Source: Dimorphilus gyrociliatus (lineage: Eukaryota; Annelida; Polychaeta; Dinophilidae). From it: 64,000 bases of DNA. The position numbers and the translations under genes are program-made. The notes beneath the pieces are model-generated. The model ran no database searches. It worked only from the letters and a program-made list of their open reading frames with translations, and was not told the DNA's origin. Location: contig CAJFCJ010000019.1 of the NCBI GenBank assembly GCA_904063045.1, positions 3,478,684 to 3,542,683 on the forward strand, read 5' to 3'. Within the stretch, counting starts at the first letter, position 1. Every line of letters starts with the position of its first letter. This document shows positions 55,577 through 64,000 of this stretch, piece by piece.

Positions 55577-57803
55577 CTCTTGCTCAAGTATACAACAACA
55601 AAAAACGTTAAATTCTATAAAGAAATCAAAAAGCATTAAGTTCTCAATAGTAATATTTTACGTAATATAAAAGTTTTCTGAATGCTAGACTCTTTGTATA
55701 CAAAATATACTGAATGAGTTAAGGGAGAAGAAGAAGGAGTAGAAGAATAGGAAAAACGGTATTTTTAAAAACGGTTATTTTTATTCCTTTCTTCTATATG
55801 ACTAATTAAAAAACTATGTTCTTTAGCTGTCGTTTTTTCTCTCCTTCTCTTTTTTCTCTATTCTCGAAACTTTCCACTATTTATTAACTATTTATACATA
55901 CAAAACACAGTATATTATTATAGAGATATATATGTATTTTCTCTTTTTGGTATCTTCAAATAACATTATTTACTTTTATCTCAGTGAATAATAAGAGCCA
56001 ATCTGAATCCTTTTCGTACTCTTCGCACATTTTATAAACATTACAAAGTAGAAAGAAAATACTATTGTATTACATATTACAATTTGTTTGATTTTCTATC
56101 CAACTAAGATAATTTTTAAAGGTTCGTTTGTTCTTTTTATTTTTATTAAAAAAACAGAATTTTCGCTGCAGTTTGATGAATGAAAAAGAAGCGAAAAGTA
56201 ATTATAGCAATTAGCACTATGGAAAGTATTACGTAATCATTATACCGTTCCTCTTATGGGACGCATGGACTAGACAGATTACACAGAGATATACTCTCGT
56301 ATTTGAAAAAAAGGAATAGAATTTATTCCTTGTTCATGTGCTAAATACACCGGAAGTCTTTCACTGTTTGATAATACAACTCACTAATTAGAGTGTAATT
56401 TCATAAAATAGCAAAATAACTATATAATGATACAAGTAAACAACGTAAGAAATGATTAAAAGCATTGCTAAATCTTTTATTCATTGAAAAATAAACGTAT
56501 GAATACTAAAGAGAATTGAAATATGATATATCTATAGCATAAATAGAAAGCAGAAACCTTAAGTGTGTTATAATTAAAGGTATTCGTGTGGTATTTAAGT
56601 CACTCACCATTAAATACCTGCGGTAAAAGTTTTACGCAGACTGTTTTCAGTTTAAGTTATAAAAGAAATGATGGCATCTGGTTATCTTACGATCTTTTAG
56701 GAAGACATGATTATAATGTTGGCTTAAATCTTCGGGTCGAGATTTTCCCTTTGTTGTATCGAGTGTTTGGAACAATGTGCTAAGTATATAAATAGTTCGT
56801 TCAACAAAATAGATGATACTTAAAGTAGCATTCAGGGTCATAATCTCTTTAAGGTAATAAACTAATTATTTATGATTCTCCGTTGTATCTATTATGATTT
56901 ACAGGCTGAATGAATGAAATATTACACAAACCATAGATTAATAGAGCTTTCTCTTTTTCACTTTTAACGGTAAAAAGGAATGTTGTACCTGCTTTGCACT
57001 TAGTAAGGAAACACGCTTTCTGTGATATTTCGATTACGGAATATTACGTCACACTACCTCCCGTTACGGGAATAATTAAATAGATCGATAATATTATCAT
57101 TGTAAAAGTCACTTTCTGGAGCAATACTTTTCTTTAGACGAATGCCGACAGTCTTTACATTCAACTTTTAATCAATCGCAAATTAGTCGCTTCTTTCATT
57201 AACGTTTTCCATTTTTGTTCTTTTTTTCTTCTCTTCAAATGATTACCGACCAAAATATTTAAATAACTTTGTATTGAATTTATTTTAGTCATAATAATGA
57301 TTTTATAGCCAAAAATTGACAATATTTCTAAAATATCTGAATAATAGCTTGCACCACTATAAAGGATTTATAATACCCATTGAATAGAAGAGATAGAGAT
57401 AGAGTGAATATATTCTGCTTTTCATAAACAAAAAGTTTATATATATATATTTATATATAGAACGAAAATCTTTGCCTGGCGATTTGTTAAATAGTAAAGA
57501 AAATGTTGCTCTCTTTTAGTTTATAATTATGTTTTGAGTATAACCATTAGGGGAAGATCTTTTGCAGAATCCAAGATATGGACTTTATAAAGGAAGTGGA
57601 AGACTAACCAGTTTTGCCTATAATAGCGCCATCTATTGCTCATTGAAGAGCAACAACTGTGGTATATTTTGTGATAAAATTTTCATTGTTTTTTATTCAC
57701 TTATTTGCCGGCGAATAACCGATTTAGACAGGAAATAGCCCGCGAACCATTTTTGTGAACCATTCCACTTCGTTTTTTGAACTCTTTTAGGTTACAAGCA
57801 AAT

Positions 57804-58349
57804 ATGGCTGACTCCATAACAGTGTATTATACAAGCGTTTCAAGCGATATGCAGGTATGAAAAAATAATTTATATAGAGTTGTAATAAAACGAATAATTG
57901 TTATAAGATTTTCTATGAAGGAAGAATTACGCCATTTGCTTTTTAATAAAAAAAAAACATGATTTATGTATTAGAATTGTTTATATAATTGTGTTCTAAA
58001 GTAGAGCATAGTATGACCTTATCCATTTTTTTCAGTTGAAGCATAAGCAAACTTACATCCTTAATATTTTGGAGAGCAAAAAGATTGATTTTACTGTAGT
58101 TGATATTGCGGTGGAACCGGAAGCGAAGGAAAAAATGAGGGAAATTTTGGAAAATCCTAAAGCTATTCCACCACAACTATGCAAAGGAGATGTATACTTA
58201 GGGGTACGACTATTACTTACATAATAAATCATCAAATATTAAAATCCAATGAATAACTCAATGATTTTTTTTCGTCATCCATATAGGACTATGAAGCATT
58301 TTATGATGCAGTCGAAAATAGCGAATTAAATACTTTCCTAAGACTTTGA
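57804..58349 (+). CDS. SH3BGRL-type thioredoxin-fold protein
   Basis: Three exons, 57804-57854, 58036-58203, 58287-58349 (93 residues). Small glutaredoxin-like fold without a redox CxxC. Seen: ITVYYTSVSSDMQLKHKQ (first strand), ILNILESKKIDFTVVDIAVE, a MREILENPKAIPPQL block ending in an internal PPQLC, then GDYEAFYDAVENSELNTFL, all in SH3BGRL order. The family acts as adaptor-like proteins of unclear function. A 3' splice-like site (actcttttag) ends 13 bp before the ATG. Poly(A) signal AATAAA at 58620-58625. Confidence 0.9.
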
Positions 58350-59166
58350 AAAGTTAAAGAGAGCCGAAAAGGAAACTATCAACTTTATATATGGCGCTTT
58401 GTTCTTTTATATATCCAATTAATATTCGCTGCAAAGGATATTTTATTAACGGAAACCATTTGAAACATCTAGTTTATTATTAATCTCTTGAAGAATCTTA
58501 TTTTTTTCTCTTTGACCAACAATTTATGAATGTTGGTGTAATTTTTATGATGTTCGTTGTCTATCTAATATTCTCATTTTTTGGTGTTTTGGCTTATTTC
58601 ACACGCTTGTTTTTCGAAAAATAAAACACATAATATACCTATTTATCATTCTATTTCTATTAATATATCAATATACATACTTGAATATGTTGTCGTCGTA
58701 AACAAATGCTAAGCCAAGACTGCTAGATTTATTCGCGATAATCGGCAATAATTTTAAGTAGGTTTAGTAGGGATGAATAACGTAATACTAATGAAATTAT
58801 GACTTAGTCTAAGTTTAAAGATGGTATGATGCTAATATGATAGTCATAAGTGTGGCAGCGTGCCAAATCTAATCGCTATGACCACCAAATCGCTATGACC
58901 ACTGAATATACTGTATATCTATATATAGATATATAACTATATTGTAATTATTATAGTATATAGAACACAGTTTTTCTCAATTGTCTTTTAATAGGCTTTG
59001 CCAGACAATAATATGACAATTAATATCAATCCTATCTAATTTGTGAATACCCTTGTCAGGAAAGGGTCGGGAAATAGGCCTATAAAGTAAAAAAAAAGCG
59101 CATACAGATCAGGTAACCACGTTAGCTCCTGTAACAACGTAAACAATAGACTTTTAAGGACAAACA
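58350..59166. other. Intergenic with a short tandem duplication
   Basis: AT-rich spacer; holds the SH3BGRL 3' UTR and presumably the promoter of the next gene. See the 17-bp repeat at 58871. Confidence 0.55.
58871..58902 (+). repeat. Two-copy 17-bp tandem repeat
   Basis: AATCGCTATGACCAC occurs at 58871-58885 and again at 58888-58902. Function unknown; likely slippage. Confidence 0.8.
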
Positions 59167-59869
59167 ATGGAAACGCCTGCAGAACTTCGAGCTCCAAAAG
59201 GAAAAACTATTAGGTAATTAATAAACAATAGTTTTGTAGAGGAATGTCAACTCTTTAAGTAAAAATTTAAAATTAAAATGGAGATAAAGTTGAAGTAGTA
59301 TCTACGGTAAACATGGCCATTTTCTTTCATTTGATCACAGGAATCCTGTCAATTCAAGACTCCATCCTATAATTCCTCGCTTATACATTCCAGAATGGCA
59401 AAGAGACATGAAGAATCGAAACCTGCTTATAAAAGTACCTACTATTTCTTTTCAATTAATTAACTAGTCTTCATTTAATACAAATTCATCAAACTTCTAG
59501 AATGCCGAAGAAGGAGGAATTCCCCACTACGAACACGATGTCAATCTCTTCTTAGATAAGAGAGAGCAATTATCCTACAACGTAGAGGATAGAGATAGAG
59601 TTCACGCAAAGTATTCGCTACCGCCCCGCTCTCTTTTACTTCGTCCACCGTAAGAAGCAATTGTTTAATATTTCAAATCAATTATGTATACAAGTTGTGT
59701 TTCATTTTTACTCAATAGGTTTCATCATCATTCAAGTAAGTACCAAAGTACTTTGATGCAACGCCGGGATGATCCAAACGAGAGATACGGTCATCAATTC
59801 AGCAAGAATACGGAAGATTGCTATGAAACATACGATAAGGAGAAAACTGTCAAACTCTGCGCTATATAA
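59167..59869 (+). CDS. Uncharacterised 146-residue protein (orphan; possibly axonemal)
   Basis: Four exons, 59167-59213, 59341-59434, 59501-59649, 59719-59869, all in phase with strong splice sites. I do not recognise the family. The protein is hydrophilic, rich in Arg, His, Tyr and Pro, with short motifs such as HPIIPRLYIPEWQRDM, GGIPHYEHDVNLFLDKREQL and KYSLPPRSLLLRPP. No signal peptide or membrane segment. Small, basic, Tyr/Pro-rich, weakly structured proteins of this kind include many microtubule inner proteins of cilia, and the next genes are RSPH9 and another such orphan, but this assignment is only a suggestion. Confidence 0.65.
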
Positions 59870-60316
59870 CAAGAAGTCTTTGTAAAATGAAAATATTAAG
59901 AAACGAGTATTACAGTAAACTCTATAAAAAATATTCACTACGTATCAGTTATCATCACGTTTTTGTGTATATTTTAACAATGCAACTGGCCCGTAAAAGT
60001 CTTAAGAATATGGATTGCATTTGTTGATAATACTTCTTTTTATATATATATATATACATACACAAAAAGAGTTTAATGCTTTAACTTTTTATCAAAATTC
60101 TCTGGCTGGCTATAAAAACATGATAAGAATGTTTTTAACCGCAAAAGGAAAACATTCTATTCTTAATATGACGCCATCTATAGGGCTCTCTTTCTTTTCT
60201 CTCTATTGAAGGCGCCGTACGTTGTATCCTAGCGACCGTTGTCTAAACATATAGGCCTCTAGCTGACGACAATCTCGATTTTAAGAAGGGAAATAAAATA
60301 AACTTCAACTTTCGAG
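59870..60316. other. Intergenic before RSPH9
   Basis: Contains a (TA)n tract around 60040-60056 and, in the last 120 bp, a GC-richer promoter-like segment with an X-box-like site. Confidence 0.5.
60224..60236 (+). promoter_or_regulatory. X-box-like site upstream of RSPH9
   Basis: GTATCCTAGCGAC resembles the DNALI1 X-box GTTTCCATAGCGAC, differing by one substitution and a one-base shorter spacer; the 3' half-site AGCGAC is identical. It lies 80 bp before the RSPH9 ATG. RFX sites tolerate spacers of 0-3 bases. Confidence 0.45.
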
Positions 60317-61220
60317 ATGAATTCGATTGATTTAAACGTGAATATTGACTATTTAGGCAGCACAGGAGCTATATTAAATCCTGAGCAAAAAGCAATAATA
60401 CAAACTTCCTTATGTCTACTGAAAAAGAATGAAAAGTTTGCTAAAGTTTATTTTTGGGGTAAGATCTTAGGTGTTAAACAGGATTACTTTATCGCTCAAG
60501 GTGTTGATGACAACGAATTTGGAGAAAGGAAGATGTTTTATTCAAGAGATTGCAGTCAGTGGAAGGCGTTACCTATCGTCACAGAGTCAATGAGAGCTCA
60601 AGCTAAACTCATTAAAGGTCGTTTTATTGGTAGCCCTTCTCACGAATTCGAGCACATTCAGATTAAGGACAGATCTGGTGAGGAAGAGGATCCGGAAGAA
60701 GAAACTATAGTGGTCAGAGAGGAGGATCGCCTAGCGGCTGTTATACACGAAATTGATCATGACGTTCGAATTGTGCCAAGAGCGGCTTATTTTATGAAAC
60801 CAATCACTGGAAAGGTTGAAGAGAATAATACCTTTGAAGGTTTAACGATTTCGGAAGCTGCAAAATTATGTAATTATACTCACTTCCGAGAGCCAAAGGA
60901 GAGTGTAATAAAGGAGATTTGTATGGAGAAGGCAGAAACAGACAAAAGTTTAGATTTTATGGATCCTATTGATGCCGATATACCTAAAGGTAAAGTATCG
61001 TAATAATCATATAGTAACTATTTTTCCAAATTTTAACTATTAACTTTTCAAACAAATAGGTTCGTGGAGTCTGAGGTTTGAAAGAGGATCTGGTCTAGTT
61101 CTAGTAAATAGCCTACTTTGGTTAGGCTATTATTTCTTTCACGTTCCACAATCAGACGTTTATGGATCGGTTTATTTCGGGACAGGAGAGAAGAACATTG
61201 ACCTTCCTTTCATGATTTGA
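60317..61220 (+). CDS. RSPH9: Radial spoke head protein 9
   Basis: Two exons, 60317-60989 and 61060-61220 (277 residues; human 276). Component of the radial spoke head that relays central-pair signals to dynein in motile cilia. Matching blocks: KVYFWGKILGVKQDYFIAQG, ERKMFYSRDCSQWKALP, RFIGSPSHEFEH, EEDRLAAVIHEIDHDVRIVP, RAAYFMKP, and the C-terminal NSLLWLGYYFFHVPQSDVYG then YFGTGEKNIDLPFMI. Intact with no missing segment. Poly(A) signal AATAAA at 61289. Confidence 0.95.
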
Positions 61221-61433
61221 AAAAAATAACGTATATTATTATTATAAATTTTCGAATTATGTAAAAATTTCTACTTTGCAAAAATCAAAATAAAATAAAA
61301 AAGATATAAAATACAATAGTTTTGTTTATGTCTAAAGAAAACGTGTTATGAATAAATACCAATGAATCAACGATTGGGTTTACTTCAATCAATTCAAAGA
61401 TAGGCCTTTAGTTTTATTTGCAGAGAACCCCCA

Positions 61434-61448
61434 TTCTCCTATAGCAAC
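61434..61448 (+). promoter_or_regulatory. X-box-like site upstream of the 61.5-kb orphan gene
   Basis: TTCTCCTATAGCAAC car­ries a perfect 3' half-site (AGCAAC, the strongest form of RGNRAC) with a pyrimidine-rich 5' half one base off register. 47 bp before the ATG at 61496. Confidence 0.35.
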
Positions 61449-61495
61449 GACAAAAGTGTTCTCAGCACAGAGAAGAAAGTGAAAGCAGAGCTAAT

Positions 61496-62038
61496 ATGCA
61501 GGGATACTGTCACTGGTCGAACAATCAACCAACAACAAGTAACCAGTGTTATGGTTCTTTCTACGAGGAGCCGATTCCGTCGGCTGATCCATCTAACTCA
61601 TCCTATGTTGCTAAGGAAATGATAGAAGATAATGCTGAAAGGAAGTCGAAAGTTATTGATAGCCATCGAAGACCTTTCAGTAATATAGCATTTTATCCTC
61701 CTATGTATTCTGGAACAGTCACATCTGGCGTCAGAGGAGTTTCAAACGCACTTGCTGAATCTAATAATCCTTGTAGGTCAATTTGCTCTCTTGGAAATCG
61801 AAAGAATAAGTTTGATATTAACAAGGGTTATGAATACGGTGCGAAATCTGTAAAAGAAAAGTTGGGTAAAGTACCGTCTACAAAACAAGGAGCTGGGTTT
61901 CGCGCGTCTTACCCACGGTACAGTAAACCTACAGCAGTGTCTTACTCTGGGGACGGCCTAGGCCAAAGAGATGCTTATACCTGGCATACAGTTGCTGGAT
62001 CTTTGGTGCATGTTAAACGGGAATATCTTAAAAGTTAA
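61496..62038 (+). CDS. Uncharacterised 180-residue single-exon protein (orphan; possibly ciliary)
   Basis: Uninterrupted frame from ATG 61496 to TAA 62038, following RSPH9 by 275 bp on the same strand. No family recognised. Rich in Ser, Tyr, Asn and Gly, with motifs FYPPMYSGTVTSGVRGVSNA, FRASYPRYSKPTAVSY and a conserved-looking C-terminus RDAYTWHTVAGSLVHVKREY. No signal peptide, membrane helix or coiled coil. Six cysteines fall in pairs in the first two thirds. The composition and the adjacent X-box-like site are compatible with an axonemal or sperm-tail protein; not proven. An upstream noncoding exon is possible. Confidence 0.65.
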   Translation: MQGYCHWSNNQPTTSNQCYGSFYEEPIPSADPSNSSYVAKEMIEDNAERKSKVIDSHRRPFSNIAFYPPMYSGTVTSGVRGVSNALAESNNPCRSICSLGNRKNKFDINKGYEYGAKSVKEKLGKVPSTKQGAGFRASYPRYSKPTAVSYSGDGLGQRDAYTWHTVAGSLVHVKREYLKS

Positions 62039-62102
62039 AAGACTAATGCTTCCTGCTTATTAGCTGAATTTATTAGTGCGTTTTTTTTTCAACCTGCATA
62101 TA

Positions 62103-64000
62103 TTAAAATTCGATAACATTTGCTTCGATTCCTTCTGCCTTTAACATTTCTAGCATTTTGTCATAAATTTCTTTGGACATTGGCAGATGTAACCCAGATT
62201 TGAACGAATATTCGTTCTCTAGTAAAATTCTAGCTCCAATCGCCAAAGTGCCGCCAGTTGTTTTTGCCATGGCACTCATTTCCGGTTTACCGTTAAGTTT
62301 AAGTTCAATATTTACTGTTTTTTTAGAACCATCCTCTTTTAAACCAGTCAATTCAATTCTCATAAGCATTAAATCAAATTCGCCTTTACCTGAAAATCAG
62401 TTAAAGTTTCTTTTTTTCAATGTTATAATTATAGAAAGTTCCTTTTACCAAAAGAGCAATTTTTATTCAACTGCTCAGCTAATGCTGACAATAGAGTCCC
62501 ATTTTTTATTACATTACGTTCAGTATTCAATAAGCCTAACCTGAAATAAATCTTTATAAAAAAGTAAGAAATTTCTTTCAAAGGACATACTTTTCTAGAT
62601 TTTCGATTTGAATGTTAGAAAGTTGTAATTTATCAATCAAGCTTCTCTTCACTTGAGTCAAGTCTCCTTCACATGACAAAATTTTCGACCATATCTCTAT
62701 CTTTTAAATTTAATAACAAAAGTTATCGCGTAGAACATTATCATTATTACATATTTAAACGATTTATTACCCAACTGATAGGCGAGGTATCTCTATCCAA
62801 ATAATCAAGTTTTTCTGTAGATAACAATCCCAAATCATACAGACATTTTGCAACGTCCATATATCCCTTTTGATTAAATAAATATTCATTAATATTCGTT
62901 TTAAGCAATGAATTTGTGAAAATAAATAACTTACTTTGTAGCGTAGACTTCCTCTAAAACACGTATGGGCTTCTTCAATGTCATATAATTTGAGATATTT
63001 GATAGAATCATAGTTTGGATAACCTTCTAATGGATATTCTTGAAAAAATGGAAAACTTCTTTCTAAACCTTTAAATGTTCCACCTTTACCAAGGTTTACA
63101 ATCTTTCAAAAACGAAATTTTAAATATGAAATTGTTTACAAAAATACATTTCAATTTAATTTCAATTACCTCTCCATTTCGTTTAAACATTGGTTCTCTA
63201 ACGAGAGCTTGTAGAACTCCTTCCGGAGACCAACTTATTTTATACTTTAATGGATTGTCAGCAAATTCAAGAGCGGGGAGACCTCCAACCCACGCTATAT
63301 AGGACTCAATGCGATATCCATTTTTTCTTAATTTTTCTATGCCACTACAAGTTAAGGCATGATCTATTCCAGGACAAACACCAAGTTCCATGATAACAAC
63401 AATTCCCGCGTCAATTATTGCTTGTTCGTAAGATTTTATTACATCAGAACAATAGGATGGTAAGACTAAATTCTTACGGCTTTCCAGGCATAGTTCTAAT
63501 AATTTATGATTTAAATTTACCGGAACGCATCTACATTGAAAATGTTCTTAAGTAATAGATGTTAAATCAAAGCTAATTAATTTACCCAACAATCAAGTCA
63601 TTTGCTTTAAGCAAATCCATAGCTAATTCCCTTTGATCTAGACTCATAAGAACGCATTTAAAATTGCCATTCTGCAATTTGTTTTTGAGTGCGTCTAATT
63701 CACTTTGTAATGGAGAAGCTAAGTAGAAGAATAGAATATTCGCATTTGAGTATATGAAATAATCAAGGATAAATGATGTTATTTAATTCAAGTAGTAGAA
63801 ATAGCTACTTACCTACTGTTACTGTGAGTTTAGGGCATTTTAAGAAATAATCTATAATTGCAATTGACACTCGTCCTGCCCCTACAACTAAGATACTCTT
63901 ATTTTCGGTGATATTCCACATTTTGTAGAGTTCTAACTCATTGTGAAGCAATTTAAAAAGCATAAAGTAATACAGAGGGCGACACTGATTCGAAAGTACT
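62103..64000 (-). CDS. AASS: Saccharopine dehydrogenase domain, AASS-type (C-terminal part; continues past right edge)
   Basis: Minus-strand exons: 64000-63813 (partial), 63718-63586, 63530-63170, 63102-62935, 62866-62771, 62700-62591, 62540-62449, 62389-62103. Second step of mitochondrial lysine breakdown: saccharopine to aminoadipic semialdehyde plus glutamate, NAD+-dependent. Seen: Rossmann start SILVVGAGRVSIAIIDYFLK, ANDLIVGCVPVNLNHKLLEL, LGVCPGIDHAL (substrate loop), WVGGLPALEFADNPLKYKIS with WSPEGVLQALV, PLEGYPNYDSIKYLKLY, then EEAHTCFRGSLRYKGYM, and the C-terminal GLHLPMSKEIYDKMLEMLKA. In animals this domain is fused behind lysine-ketoglutarate reductase; residues before the Rossmann start (LYYFMLFKLLHNELELYKMW) fit such a linker, but the reductase part is outside the window. 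AASS is therefore likely, not proven. Confidence 0.88.

Larger units (their letters stand above)
53964..57803. other. 3.8-kb gene-free region upstream of ovo/OVOL
   Basis: The ovo-proximal 700 bp (about 54000-54700) is less AT-rich, with an inverted CCAAT box (ATTGG at 54127-54131), and looks like promoter or cis-regulatory DNA. The rest is AT-rich with two TC microsatellites. Probably also contains the SH3BGRL promoter near 57600-57800. No coding exon supported. Confidence 0.5.

Overview
This is a eukaryotic, almost certainly metazoan, nuclear window. It is visibly AT-rich. Most genes are split by short GT-AG introns, commonly 50-100 bp, and gene spacing is tight. The gene set points to a bilaterian animal: NBR1, ALG6, TPRA1, EFTUD2, an ovo/OVOL zinc finger, DUSP10-type MKP, C1q and chitin-binding domains, and axonemal genes (DNALI1, RSPH9, HYLS1). 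A small marine spiralian with a compact genome (an annelid, for example) would fit, but that is inference. I saw no transposon, rRNA, tRNA or CRISPR. I assembled exons by hand from splice signals, reading-frame phase and remembered family sequence, so every exon boundary is a model.

Layout. 0-10.5 kb: importin-4-like 5' part (-), DUF547 protein (+), an isocyanide-synthase (DIT1/PvcA family) gene with introns (+), an ELMO-domain protein with a long repeat-rich N-terminus (-), and MRPS18C (+). 12-23 kb: small SH2 protein (-), C1q-domain protein (-), secreted chitin-binding protein (+), NBR1 autophagy receptor (+). 23.5-33 kb: NF-YA (-), DNALI1 (+), ABHD1/3-type hydrolase (-), EFTUD2 (+). 33-42.7 kb: TPRA1 (+), ALG6 (-), 2-aminoethylphosphonate:pyruvate transaminase (+), DUSP10-like phosphatase (+). 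44.9-54 kb: a large divergent pseudokinase-like gene (+), HYLS1 (-), WARS1 (+), ovo/OVOL (-). 54-57.8 kb is a gene-free regulatory-looking stretch. 57.8-64 kb: SH3BGRL (+), an orphan gene (+), RSPH9 (+), a second orphan (+), and the 3' part of a saccharopine dehydrogenase/AASS gene (-).

Many genes are divergent pairs sharing short promoters; the ELMO gene and MRPS18C have start codons 56 bp apart. Cilia genes are over-represented. DNALI1 carries a textbook NRF1 site abutting an RFX X-box just upstream of its start, and weaker X-box-like sites precede RSPH9 and the orphan next to it. The NF-YA promoter region contains three CCAAT boxes, suggesting autoregulation.

The most unusual items are the animal isocyanide-synthase-like gene (candidate horizontal acquisition, a possible route to isonitrile metabolites), the PhnW-type phosphonate transaminase with a mitochondrial-type leader, a probable minor-spliceosome (U12) intron in ALG6 with a non-AG 3' end, and the large orphan pseudokinase gene.
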